64,000 nucleotides of DNA from Mesostigma viride (GCA_009746045.1 RPFO01000707.1:31092-95091), one strand, 5' to 3'. Shown: positions 11,921 through 23,389, numbered from the stretch's first letter. Notes: generated by a model not told the origin, from the letters alone. Numbers and translations: made by a program.

Positions 11921-12173
11921 GACCCCTTTTTCAAAGCTAGGCTTCGCGAGGGCTACCCCTCGTTCCTGACAGGGGGTCGGGTCGGCCCGGGCTAGAGGCG
12001 GCGTGCATATTCGTTTGTCCTGCAATGTGCCAGGTGGTCGGGGGCGTGTGTGACGTGCCCGCGACACGTGAGAGACGCGGTGACACAGTCACGGATCACC
12101 GCCGGGCTCTATTGGATATTTTCCTTACATTTCAAACTGCACCAGTTGAAAGTGCACCTCTCTTGTTTTCATA

Positions 12174-12344
12174 ATGGGGGATGGGCGATTACAAGAATAC
12201 ATTGATGAAGTAATCACCGATATGGAACTAGGTTTGGTTCCAAAACAGCGAATCCAATTCGTTGTAAATAAAGTGCTCGACCCTGAGCAGCTGCTGCTGT
12301 TGGACCCTCCCACGGTATACCCGAGACTGGACACTAATTCATGA
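12174..12344 (+). CDS. 56-codon ORF near the palindrome centre, left arm
   Basis: The ORF starts MGDGRLQEYIDEVITDMELG, continues with VNKVLDPEQLLLL, and ends at TGA just before AATAAA (12345-12350). The mirrored copy on the minus strand (12356-12565) keeps the frame with a few substitutions (L/V, K/Q, L/F) and no indel over the first ~47 codons. An acceptor-like CACCAG lies about 30 bp upstream, so this may be the terminal exon of the same gene that carries the 2A motif. Unrecognised family. Confidence 0.35.
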   Translation: MGDGRLQEYIDEVITDMELGLVPKQRIQFVVNKVLDPEQLLLLDPPTVYPRLDTNS

Positions 12345-12355
12345 ATAAAGCAACA

Positions 12356-12565
12356 TCATAATCGTTGAAAATAAAGCAAAAGCTTTTGCTTTATTGATGA
12401 ACTAGTGTCCAGTCTCGGGTACCCCGTGGGAGGGTCCAACAGCAGCAGCTGCTCAGGGTCGAACACTTTATTTACAACAAATTGGATTCGCTGCTGTGGA
12501 ACCACACCTAGTTCCATATCGGTGATTACTTCATCAATGTATTCTTGTAATCGTCCATCCCCCAT
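12356..12565 (-). CDS. 69-codon ORF near the palindrome centre, right arm
   Basis: This is the inverted copy of the 12174-12344 ORF. The first ~47 residues match the left copy with a handful of changes; the C-terminus differs because it reads into the palindrome centre. AATAAA signals occur on both strands around the centre, so the two gene copies would end tail to tail there. Unrecognised family. Confidence 0.35.
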   Translation of the reverse strand: MGDGRLQEYIDEVITDMELGVVPQQRIQFVVNKVFDPEQLLLLDPPTGYPRLDTSSSIKQKLLLYFQRL

Positions 12566-13084
12566 TATGAAAACAAAAGAGGTGCACTTTCAAATGGTGC
12601 AGTTTGAAATGTGAGGAAAATATCCCATAGAGCCCGGCGGTGATCCGTGACGGTGTCACCGCGTCTCTCACGTGTCGCGGGCAGGTCACACACGCCCCCG
12701 ACCACCTGGCACATTGCAAGACAAACGAATATGCACGCCGTCTTTGAAAAAGGGGTCAACCACCACCACCACCGCCATCCGCCACCCCCACCACCGGCGC
12801 CCGCCAGCTCATGATCAATGAGCCGACCCCCCCAACCGAGAATCAGCCCCTCCCATGCACTCACTCAGTCCCTCGCCCCATCCCATCCCACCCCACCGCA
12901 CCCCCCCCCACCGCCTCCCCCCCACCCCCACCCCCACCATCACCACCACCACCAACTTCCCCGGCCGCCTCCCATCCAAGCATTCAGCCCCCCCTCCTAT
13001 CCAAGCAGTCCGGCCCATCCCATCCAAGCACTCGCCCCACCACCACCACCACCACGCAAGCACTAAGCCCCGGCTGTCACCCAG

Positions 13085-13345
13085 GTATTCGCCCCCCACC
13101 CCACGCCCACCCCCACCCCACCCCCACCCCCACCCCCACCCCCACCCCCACCCCCACCCCCACCCCACCCCAACCCCACACCCACACCCACACCCACACC
13201 CACACCCACACCCACACCCACACCCACACCCACACCCACACCCACACCCACACCTACCCCCACACCCACACCCACACCCACACCCACACCCACACCCCGC
13301 CCCCACCCCCACCCCCACCCCCACCCCCACCCCCATGCAAGCAGT
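13085..13345 (+). repeat. (CCCCCA)n / (CCCACA)n tract in the right arm
   Basis: C-rich counterpart of the left-arm GGGGTG tract. Here much of it has drifted to CCCACA, so the two arms have evolved different repeat units at the mirrored position. Confidence 0.95.
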
Positions 13346-13439
13346 CATCCCCCCCCCCCCCCCCCTCCCATCCGAGCACTCAGCCCCCTGGGGCCTGGGA
13401 TAAAACCCATAGGAAGAGACGAATGTAACAACAATGTAA

Positions 13440-13980
13440 CGTACGTGGGATGGGGGCGCGGCAGCCTCGTGCGACGGTCCCGGGTTGGACTCAACGTCCC
13501 CGTCCTTGGTCAGATCCCGTTTGGTCGCATCCCGCCGCCTACTATGCCATGACCCACGGTTCTTCCGCGACAGCGCCCGCCAGTACCCCCTCCGTCGCCG
13601 AGGGTTGGTGAAACGGCCGTCCCATGATAAGTTGCAAGACTAGGGCTGGGAGATGTGCCGCCGGGTAGAAAGACGGATGTCGCCCTGCATGCGGTCCGAC
13701 AACGGTGCGGGCGCGGAGAGCAGAGACAATGGCTGATCAGAACGCGGGGCACGTGCTACACGGTAATCTGGCAATAGTACTGCGCCTAAACCACCGTGGG
13801 CCGGGAGGACGGCGAGGAGGTAAGAAAATACACGTGCCAGCAAACGACCCGGCGCCGTGCCCAACCGGAGTAGCCACAAATGTCGCACGTCACCGCACAC
13901 GCAGAGTGGTGACTGGGATGGCGGCAGCTCTAGCGTGCCAGATAGAACGGGTGGTCGAATGCAGCGAATGAATGAATTAA
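13440..13980 (-). pseudogene. Decayed ORF with 2A-like motif, right arm
   Basis: This is the inverted copy of the left-arm ORF. The core GDVESNPGP is encoded on the minus strand at 13475-13501 and is identical to the left-arm motif; the residue before KRDLTKD is Thr here and Met in the left arm. The Trp codon that is TGA in the left arm is intact here. A different Trp codon has become TAG (plus-strand CTA at 13641-13643), where the left arm has TGG. Each arm therefore carries its own nonsense change, suggesting both decayed independently after the inverted duplication. Confidence 0.5.
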
Positions 13981-15577
13981 GGGGGGGAAGGAAGGAAGGG
14001 ATGGCCGAAGGAAGGGAGAAATGGAGGGAAGGAAGGATTAAAGGAAGGAAGGAAGGAAGGATGGGAAGCAAGGAAGGAAGGAGCGAAGGAAGCGCGCATA
14101 CGTGAAAATAATGGTGGGGTGCCGGCCCCTAAAACCTTGGTGCCGGTGATGGCTATAAAAGGAGGGCGCCCATTTTCGCGAGCCAGGTTGTCTCTCGTCA
14201 TACCACCAACCTTGCCTGGGAAACTGTGGCACGGGCGGGGCACGGCTGCTGTGGGTCGGCCCTGCACGTTAACGTAGTGCGCGTATCCTACAATGGAGAT
14301 AGATGAATACGTGAGATTCCACCCTCAAACGATGGCAGTTGGCACACGCAATGCTAGGCCGCCGTCCGAGGGTGGTGACGCGTGCAAAGCAAATCAAGGC
14401 CACAGGTGGACCGAGTGGAATGGGTGGGATGAACAACCAACGAATGGAGTATAGCACACGACAAGAGACGGCACACGCGGGTACCACAAGCGTTGACGGA
14501 AAAATAGTAGAACGAGCGCGTTGAATATGGGATGAGCGGATGAAGGAGTCACCCATTGAGACGAGTGGTTGAAGAATAGAGTGAACTAATGGCTGAGTCA
14601 ACGGACGAAGGCAGGGGGGGGTCTGATGACAATAGACGTAATCAAAATCAGAAAATCAGAATAGACGTACCGCGTGCATCCGCGGCGTTTCCCGCTCGGC
14701 ATTGAGACACGACGTCCCGCGGTCAACACTCGCGAAGAAGCCGTTGTCCCCGCCGGCGGCGCTGGCAGGGGTGTGGTGCACGCCCGGGACCCCTCTAGTC
14801 GGACGAGTCACATCATTGGCGCCTACGGAGAAAGTGCGCGAGAAGCGGCAATGGAGCGTCATTTTCCGCGGCGGGCGGGCGATGGGGGAAATGCAATCAA
14901 CGGTGGAAGCGACGTAGCTAGTTGGCGAACTGAGCGGGTTTGTTGCACGCGAGCGCCTCACCAAAAAATGCGACAATGCCAGTCAACACCAGACTGACGA
15001 GTATCACAGTGCACCTTCGCCGATGCGCGAGATGCATTTTTCAGGGTTCGCCTCGATCGGTGGGCGGCGGATGGCATGGTCGACGGACCTAGAGGTTTAT
15101 TCAACGACGAGCACCGACCGTTAATCGTACATGAGTTTAACCCCGTAAACCGGACTGTAGCGGGGAACATCCAAACGCGGTGTCTCGATGTCTGTCCCGG
15201 CACCCTGACTCGGAGCCCGCTCGGGGCGTGCATCGGCGCCGTCACCTAGAAACGGCTGACCACACAATCCCCGCGTCGACGCAGCCTAGAGCCGGCGGAT
15301 AATACGAACCGATCAGTTCAACGACCTTGACGACGATGTCAACTAGCAAAGGTCGAAAGCGGTCGGAACCCGATACGGTGCATGCATTGTCACTCGGATT
15401 TTTTAACGTTCAACTCGACAACGATTAGGCTTTGCTTCTGGGATGTTCGAAAGATTATCCATCAAGCGATGGCGTTCGGAGTTTTAATTTGGTCGGAGTT
15501 TTGATCACGATAAGTACCTGTTTCCACTAACGATGCGCTGGCGTGCTTGCTCTTTGTTGAGAGGGCGAGAGGGACGT

Positions 15578-15838
15578 GGGGAGGGAGGGAGGGAGGGAGG
15601 GAGGGAGGGAGGGAGGGAGGGAGGGAGGGAGGGAGGAGGGAGGGAGGGAGGGAGGGAGGGAGGGAGGGAGGGAGGGAGGGAGGGAGGGAGGGAGGGAGGG
15701 AGGGAGGAGGGAGGGAGGGAGGGAGGGAGGGAGGGAGGGAGGGAGGGAGGGAGGGAGGGAGGGAGGGAGGGAGGGAGGGAGGGAGGGAGGGAGGGAGGGA
15801 GGGAGGGAGGGAAGGAGGGAGGGAGGGAGGGAGGGAGA
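15578..15838 (+). repeat. (GGGA)n microsatellite just outside the palindrome
   Basis: Nearly pure GGGA repeat starting about 17 bp beyond the right palindrome boundary. The left outer boundary has no equivalent. Confidence 0.97.
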
Positions 15839-16079
15839 GAGCGGGTGAGCAAGACGGATGGACGGCGGATTGGGATGTCAGATCACTACCCTCACAAACA
15901 TGTACCCCGTTCGCGTGTAATCTCCCATCCGATGCGTCCTTGTGACGGACAGGCGACGTATTCAGCTGGCAAACCGCCCGTGAAGCGTGGTACGGAGTCG
16001 ACCACGGGCACCGACCGAAGTGCCTCGTGCAGTTGGGAACGACTTAGGCCGGGCCCCCAAATGGCCGAAGCCGGTAAGT

Positions 16080-18820
16080 GGCATGTGCACATGCGGGTGG
16101 TTGATGGCCCATGTTGGTGCTGCGGATGGCATGCGCATGGGCGTGGCCGGGCGGTGGCATGCCCGGCTGTGGTCAATGGCATGCATGCGCGGGCGTGGTT
16201 GATGGCATGCGTGGGCATGGTGGAGGATGGCATGCGTGGGTGTGGTGTTTGGTGGCGTGCGCGGGTGTGGCCGACGTCTGGCATGGGCGTGGGCATGGTG
16301 GTTGCTGACACGCGTGGGTGTGGACGATGGCATGCGTGGGCGTGGTGGTTGCGGGCATGCGTGGGCGTGGTGGGTTGATGGCATGCGCGTGGGTTTTGTG
16401 GTGGATTGCACGCGTGGGTGTGGTTGCTGGCATGCATGGGCATGGTGGTTGCTGACACGCGTGGGTGCGGAAGATCGCATGCGTGGGCGTGGTGGTTGAT
16501 GGCATGCGAGGGCGTGGTTGAGGGCATGCGAGGGTGTGGTGGATGATGGCAGGCGTGGGCGTGGTGGTGGATGGCACGCGTGGGTGTGGTTGTTGGCATG
16601 CGTAGACATGGTGGTTGATGAAAGTGGGGGTGGTTGGTGGCACGCACGGGCATGGTGGTTGATGGCGTGCGTGGGCGTTGTGGTGGGTGGCGTGCGTGGG
16701 CGCGGTCGATGGCATGCGTGGGCGTGGTGGTTGCGGGCATGCGTGGGCGTGGTTGCTGGCACGCGTGGGCACGGTGGTCGATGGCATGCGTGGGTGGGCG
16801 TGGTTGATGGCATGCGTGGGCGTTGCCGATGGCATGCGTGGGCGTGGTGGTTGATGGCATGCGTGGGCGTGGTTGATGGCAGGCGTGGGCGTTGTGGTGG
16901 GTGGCGTGCGTGTGCGCGGTCGATAGCATGCGTGGGCATGGTGGTTGCTGGCATGCGTGGGCGTGGTTGCTGGCACGCGTGGGCACGGTGGTCGATGGCA
17001 TGCGTGGGTGGGCGTGGTTGATGGCATGCGTGGGCGTTGCCGATGGCATGCGTGGGCGTGGTGGTTGATGGCATGCGTGGGCGTGGTTGATGGCATGCGT
17101 GGGTGGGCGTGGTTGATGGCATGCGAGGGCGTGGTGGTGGACAACAGTGGGGGTGTTTGAAGGCATGCGTAGGCGTGGTGGTTGATGGCATGCGTGGGCA
17201 TGGTGGCTGCTGACACGCGTGGGCGTGGTGTTGGGTGGTCTGCGTGGCCATAGTGGTTGCTGGCATGCGTGGGCATGGTGGTTGCTGGCACGCGTGGGCG
17301 TGGTGGTGGGTGGTCTGCGTGGCCATGGTGGTTGCTGGCATGCGTGGGCATGGTGGTTGCTGACACGCGTGGGCGCGGTTGATGGCATGCGTGGGCATGG
17401 TGGTTGATGACATGCGCAGGCGTGGTTGCTAGCACGCGGGGCCCGGTGGTTGATGACATGCGTGGTCATGGTGGTTGAGGGCACGCGCGGGCATGCTGGT
17501 TGCTGACACGCGTGGGTGCGGACGATGGCATGCGTGGGCGTGGTGGTTGCTGGCATGCGAAGGTGTGGTTGAGGGCACGCGCGGGCATGGTGGGTGGCAT
17601 GCGTGGATGTGGTGGGTGGCATGCGTGGAGTGTGGTGGATGGTATGCGTGGGTCTCATGGGTGGCATGCGATGGCGTGGTGGTCGATGGCATGCGTGGGC
17701 CTGGTGGTTGATGGCATGCGTGCTCATGGCGGTTGACGGCACATGCGGGCATGGTGATTGATGGCATGCGTGGGCGGTGTGGTGGGTGGTGTGCGTGGGC
17801 GTGGTTGCTGGCACGCCGGGCCTGGTGGTTGATGGCATGCGTGGTCATGGTGGTTGCTGACACGCGTGGGTGCGGTCGACGGCATGCGTGGGCGTGGTGG
17901 TGGCTGGCATGCGTGGGCGTGGTTGATGGCATGCGTGGGTGGGCGTGGTTGATGGCATGCGTGGGCGTGGTGGTTGATGGCGTGCGCGGGTGTGGCGGTG
18001 GATGGCATGCGCGGGTGTTATGGTGGGTGGCATGCAAGGGCGTGGTGGTGGAAGGCATGCGTGGGCGTGGTGGTTGCTGGCACGCGTGGGCATGGTGGTT
18101 GATGGCATGCGTAGGCATGGTGGTTGATGGCGTGCGTGGGCATGGTGGTTGATGGCACGCGTGGGCATGGTGGTTGATGGCATGCGTGGGCTTGGTGGTT
18201 GATGGCATGCGCGGGCGTGGTGGTTGATGGCATGCGTGGGCTTGGTGGTTGATGGCATGCGCGGGTGTGGCGGTGGATGGCATGCGTGGGCATGGTGGTT
18301 GCTGACACGCGTAGGCGTGGTGGTGGTTGGTCTGCGTGGCCATGGTGGTTGCAGGCATGCGTGGCCATGGTGGTTGCTGACACGCGTGGGTGCGGTTGAT
18401 GGCATGCGGGGGCATGGTGGTTGATGAAATGCGCAGGCGTGGTTGCTGGCACGCGGAGCCTGGTGGTTGATGGCATGCGTGGTCATGGTGGTTGAGGGCA
18501 CGCGCGGGGATTGTAGTTTCTGACACGCGTGGGTGCGGACGATGGCATGCGTGGGCGTGGTGGTTGCTGGCATGCGAGGGCGTGGTTGAGGGCACGCGCG
18601 GGCATGGTGGTTGATGGCATCTGTGGGTTGACGGTTGATGGCATGCGTGGGCGTGGTTGCTGGCATGCGTGAGCGTGGTGGTTGATGGCATGCGAGGGCG
18701 TGGTGGTTGATGGCATGCGAGGGCGTGGTGGTCCATGGCATGTTTGGGCTTGGTGGTTGATGGCATGAGCGGGTGTGGCGGTGGATGGCATGCGCGGGTG
18801 TTGTGGTGGGTGGCACGCGC
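16080..18820 (+). repeat. GCATGC-containing minisatellite, about 2.7 kb
   Basis: Degenerate tandem repeat of roughly 25-27 bp built on GTGGTTGATGGCATGCGTGG with the palindrome GCATGC in most units and variable spacer lengths. Longer higher-order blocks recur, for example around 16700-16850 and 16940-17060. All long ORFs here on both strands (up to 648 codons) are by-products of the repeat. Confidence 0.95.
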
Positions 18821-19339
18821 CCCATTCCCCCTTCGTACCCTGCCTGCTGCCGATACACGCCACATTCCTCCTTCTCACCCTGCTAGCTGCGGGCACACAC
18901 CACATTCCTGTTGTCTGCCCTTCCAACAATACTTGCACTGCTTTGTGTCCTCTTAATTGGACCCGGTGAATAAGGACACTTGCATATGTGCCTGCATTCA
19001 TACATGTGGCATTGTGGCATCCCCTCCCCTGTCCACACATGCATTGCTGTCCGACGCCACCCAAGGCTCCTCCCCCCACACACATGCCATGCTGCCAACG
19101 CCACACATGACACCTCTCCACCCACATCCTGTACTTGCCTACGCCACCCACGACACAGTCTATCCACCCTGGGGCACCCTGTACAACCTTCTCACACTAA
19201 GCATGACCTCCTCCCCCCCCGTCCACCTATTTCCCCCCCGCTATGCATTCCATCGCACACGCAGCTGTGGCATGTCTTTGGCAAGAAGGAGAAAGGGGGT
19301 CTCTGCCCTTTCTCCTGTTGTGCACAAACAGGGACTAAA
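18821..19339. other. No gene recognised
   Basis: C-rich unique sequence between the minisatellite and the LINE tail. Short ORFs on both strands show no family signature. Confidence 0.5.
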
Positions 19340-19400
19340 AGCACTTCGGTGCTCCGTGACTCCCCAAACACGAGTTTTTATTTTTAATTAATTATTAATC
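19340..19400 (+). mobile_element. Solo LINE 3' tail
   Basis: The sequence GCTCCGTGACTCCCCAA followed by CACGAGTTT and a (TTAA)-type tail matches the 3' ends of the LINE fragments at 23390-23745 (+) and 45015-45585 (-). Only the extreme 3' end is present, so this is a heavily 5'-truncated insertion. Confidence 0.65.
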
Positions 19401-19855
19401 GCACACGCAGCTACGAGACATTCCGCTCACTGTGTCTGCCACTTGCTTTCGGACACCTGCTAAATTGAGAGATTCTATCGCTGAATGCAGCTTGTGCCAT
19501 TAGCTTTGGCGCAGGATGATGACCCAATCATTATTTCCTCGTTCATGACATGCGCCATGCATGCATGGCAATCGGCATGTTGCTAAGTTTGGCATTGGTA
19601 GCGTTGGGGTCTTTCCATTGTGGCTGCTATTGAAAGCAGGGAGAAATATTTTTGTGGACGGTTTTTACGAATAGCACAGGCAGTAAAAATAGTTCTTTAT
19701 GAGCAGACGGTCTTATTACGCCTGATGTAGTTCTGCTTTCGCTTGTAACTAGTGTAGTGAATTCACTGGAGCTGGCACTTTTTCTCAGTACCCAACCATG
19801 AACTCTGCCCACCTTGTCTGACATCAGGCCGTCCTGTGCAGCAGCCCTCTCCTTC
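19401..19855. other. No gene recognised
   Basis: Unique sequence without a convincing coding frame; a 65-codon minus ORF at 19627-19824 has no recognisable features. Confidence 0.4.
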
Positions 19856-20312
19856 CTTATGCAAGCCTCTGCTCCATTATACTAACCTTTGCTCCCTCAT
19901 ACTAACCTCTGCTCCCTCATACTAACCTCTGCTTCCTTATAGTAACCTCTGCTTCCTTATAGTAACCTCTGCTTCCTCATGCTAACCTTTGCTTCCTTAT
20001 ACTAACCTCTGCTTCCTTATACTACTAACCTCTGCTTCCTCACACTAACCTCTGCTTCCTCATACTAACCTCTGCTTCCTCATACTAACCTCAGCTTCCT
20101 CATACTAACCTCTGCTTCCTCATACTAACCTCTGCTTCCTTATGATGATAGCCTCTGCTTCCAGTCATGCGAACCTCTGCTTCCTCATACTAACCTCTAC
20201 TTCCTCATGCTAACCTCTGCTTCCTCATACTAACTTCTGCTTCCTTATACTGACCTCTGCTTCCTCATTCTAACCTCTGCTTCCTCATACTAACCTCTGC
20301 TTCCTCTGCTTT
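19856..20312 (+). repeat. 20-bp minisatellite, about 22 copies
   Basis: Tandem copies of ACTAACCTCTGCTTCCTCAT with single-base variants and a few length variants (about 20015-20035 and 20140-20175). Confidence 0.95.
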
Positions 20313-22562
20313 GAAAGAAATTGCTATCACCTCGACTGACTTTTTGCTCGCCATTGTGCGCATCTCTCGTGGCAGGTCCTTTGTGTCAGGTCCTGTTGTG
20401 GCGAGCTGCTAACGATTTTGCAGGTGTCACCACCTTCCTGCCCCCCGGACGACGACAATTAGTGCGCGCTTTGCTGGGAGCCGCTGGATGCCCCCTGCCG
20501 CACCAGCTGCGGGCACTGCTTCTGTGGTGGGTGCGGCACCCCATGCATGCAACGGGTTCTGTGGTGGGTGCATGCATTAGTTAGGCAGGCATAGGGGAAG
20601 GAATGAGGCAGCTGCTGTTGAAGGCTTTCTGTCGCTGCACCCGCTGCGGGCACTGGTTCTGTCATGCAGGTGGGTGGTCGTTTGGTGGGTGCCGGGGAAG
20701 GTTTATCAACGCCTGCGGTGGGGGGCAAAGAAAATTCTACCGATGCCTGCGATTGGGTGGGCGTGGGTGGTGGGCGCTCCGGAGAAGAAACCAGCGGTGG
20801 GCCTTATGGACCACGGGTGGGTGCTTAATGCATGACATGCGTGATGGCAAAAGCGTGCATGAGGTATCACCTTGCCCCTCGCATGTTGGCGTCTCTGTCG
20901 CCAAGCGGTAATTGTGTGGTGTGGTGATTCGGGCATCTTGGCTATTTGGCTGCTGCCACGCCACTGCTTAGAGGAGGGTGAGTCCAGAGAGTCTCCTGCT
21001 GGTCAATGACTCTCCGCCCAGCTGGATGCCCATTGCCTGCATGACATTGGCTGCATGCATGCTAATGATCGTCCCAACTCCCACCTTCATGCACACATCA
21101 CCGCTGTTGGCGCAGGCGCCTGCATCCAGCGCGTGTGGCAGCACCGGTTCGCCGCCACCTGTGCGCCCCTCATAATAATGCGGCCCATGTGCCGGCAGAG
21201 AGTGTCGCATCTCACCCTCATGCACCTAGCTGCAGGAGATGCCGCGGCTGGGGTGCATGGCGATATCAGCGGCACGCCCCTTCCTTGCCCCGCCTTGGCC
21301 GCGTGTTCGGTCGCCCTGGTTCGGATGGGCTAGTGGGAGAGGCAGAGGTGATGATGGATGGCAGCGCTGGCTGGGTCCCACCCACAGTCTGCCAGGGCCT
21401 AGCTGGACTGGCGTCGCCTGTTGGTGATGGTGACAGCAGTCGGCCGGGGGGAAGCAATGCCGTCTGTTGATGGCAGCAGGACTGGGCGCGGGGGGGGAGC
21501 TTTGAGCTCGCTGTGAAGATGTCCATGGGGTTGGTTGAGAAGGCAGCGTGCCGTTTGGCGCGATCAGGTTAAGGGGGGCTGCCACGGGTCTGCTTTCCCT
21601 GCGCCGGCGTGGAGAAGTATAATGCCATATGTTTGGTGACATCAAGGGGGGGGGACGTGTGGGTGTTTCCACATATATGGGTTGCGTCTGGTGGAGACGA
21701 GTGTCCATCGGCTGCAGACTGCTGTCAGCCGCCTGCCACCCCTGGTCCAGTGGGTGGTTTTGTGGGCCTGCCACTTCTGGAATGGGCCGTCGGAGCCCCA
21801 GCTGCGTGCTAAGTTGGCCTGGTGGGGGGGATTTTGGGCATAATGCTGGCGCTCCTCGTTCTGTTGTCTATGGCCGGTCCTATCTCGTTTCTGCTGGATC
21901 CCTCGTTTCGACAGTCTTACCGCATTGTGAGTCTGCAGACTTTGTCAATAGGCCTTGACCTCGATTTTCATGGCGCGTTTTGACCTTGATTGCTAGAATT
22001 GCTGGCGATGGGAGGTTATGTGAGTGTGCCATGGGTCCGGCTTCTCTCATCTGTAGTACAGGGTGGTTCCGTGCCCTCTGCATATGTGAGAGCATGGGAG
22101 TTGGCGTGGTTGAAACCGTGTACCATCTAACAGGGTGCTAATCGGTTTAGTGTCAACTGCAATTGCCTTGGATCAAGTTCAGCTCATCATGAGACACGTT
22201 TGTTTGATGTACATTGGTGTGTTTGTGTGACTTGCCTGACAGAGTGTGCGCATGTGCTATATTATAATCGTGTGGACTCATCAACACAGGTCATGTTGAC
22301 ATCCAACTGATGCAAGGAGGGGCAATGGGGCACGCGCAGCAGATGGAGGAAGGCGGGGGTTAAGTGGGGGCAAATGAAGCAGTGTGAGGGACTTGTGTGT
22401 GTTCTGACAATTATGCTGGCGAATGTTGAAACATTCATGTGCACATGTCCATGATATGTTTGGCCCTAGGTGGGGTTGTGTGCGATGCCCGGTGGCCGGG
22501 CTGGCATTGTTTCATGCAGCGCGACAAATTAGACAAGTCTTGAACTACACTTGAGTCCACAT
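20313..22562. other. No gene recognised
   Basis: About 2.2 kb of unique sequence. ORFs up to 182 codons exist on both strands but overlap each other, change frame and show no domain, so none is called. Confidence 0.4.
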
Positions 22563-22795
22563 AATAAACATGTGGATTGGTGTGATGACATCTGTTCAAG
22601 CGGTCGTTGGTGAATGTAGGGCTTTCCTAAGATCGACCTCATGCAGGAAGATCAATTGCCTCTCGAGTAATGAGCTACTAATGCGGATTGGTGTGATGAC
22701 ATCTGTTCAAGCGGTCGTTGGTGAATGTAGGGCTTTCCTAAGATCGACCTCGATCATGCAGGAAGATCGATTGCCTCTCGAGTAATGAACTACTA
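22563..22795 (+). repeat. Tandem duplication, unit about 113-116 bp, two copies
   Basis: Two adjacent copies, each starting TGGATTGGTGTGATGACATC and ending near CTCGAGTAATGARCTACTAA. The second copy has a 3-bp GAT insertion and single-base differences. Confidence 0.9.
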
Positions 22796-23389
22796 AGGGC
22801 GAGGCATTCTGATGACACACGTTCAGTCGTTCACAAAAGTTATCAATTGGGGCACAGCAGTACTGTCCTAGTGGAGCGCCCCGGCCGTGACCACACACCC
22901 ACGCATTCCTTCATATCTGGCTGTACATGTCTACGAGATTATCACGATCAGTGCTGTCGATGCAAGGTGCTGACCAGTCTGCCATCAAACTCTTTGTAAT
23001 ACAAATGGGCGTTGCATGCTTGCAGCCACATGGGGATTCCGCGTGTGGTGTCGCTGTTGGTCCGGAGTGCTGTTCATCATCATGCATATATATAGTTGTC
23101 ATTTTGCTGGTTATTTCAGCCAGATGTCGGAAACAGGCGGACAGCAGTTGATCGAGGCAGTCATCGATCAAGGAGCATGCAGAAGTATGCAAGTATAAGT
23201 ACTTGCGTGCCATATTTGCAGAGGCCGATGCATGCCGCGCAGTACTTGCATGGTAATCATTATATCAAAGAAACAACCAGCGCAGGCCAGAAATCTGGAT
23301 CGAATCTAATGCGGACCATGGTATCCAGCTAGATAGTGAGTTGAAAACAAAAATAATGACGTCGAGCATATTTATGCATCGTAGAACAG
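22796..23389. other. No gene; dispersed repeat related to 26.9-27.1 kb
   Basis: The stretch around 23255-23330 (CAACCAGCGCAGGCCAGAAA followed by a GACCATGGTA-like end) recurs in direct orientation near 26950-27005. The stretch near 23198-23245 (AAGTACTTGCGTGCC...) recurs inverted near 27070-27120. It is probably an old dispersed repeat; no coding frame. Confidence 0.45.

Larger units (their letters stand above)
7733..12381 (+). repeat. Left arm of a giant palindrome
   Basis: This arm is the inverted copy of 12382-15561. Matches can be followed from the outer end (the start near 7740 pairs with about 15555) through 8290-8615/14674-14997, 10589-10855/13705-13971 and 11035-11160/13390-13530 to the self-complementary centre at about 12370-12395. 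Identity outside simple repeats is high: a 107-codon open frame is identical in both arms. The left arm is about 1.4 kb longer because of a huge CCTT/CCTC tract. Confidence 0.95.
12382..15561 (-). repeat. Right arm of a giant palindrome
   Basis: Inverted partner of 7733-12381. The outer boundary is near 15561, where the shared stretch (GATGCGCTGGCGTGCTTGCT against its slightly diverged partner at about 7735) ends. No target-site duplication was seen at the outer ends. Compared with the left arm it carries a 29-bp insertion at about 14640-14668 flanked by a direct repeat AATAGACGT, and only about 110 bp of GGAA-type sequence where the left arm has about 1.35 kb. Confidence 0.95.

Noticed and set aside
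15892-18865. 640-codon His/Pro/Thr-rich ORFs
   Set aside because: They exist in several frames on both strands because of the minisatellite; no frame is favoured.
21226-21774. 182-codon minus ORF
   Set aside because: Pro/Ser/Arg-rich with overlapping open frames on both strands and no domain or splice support.
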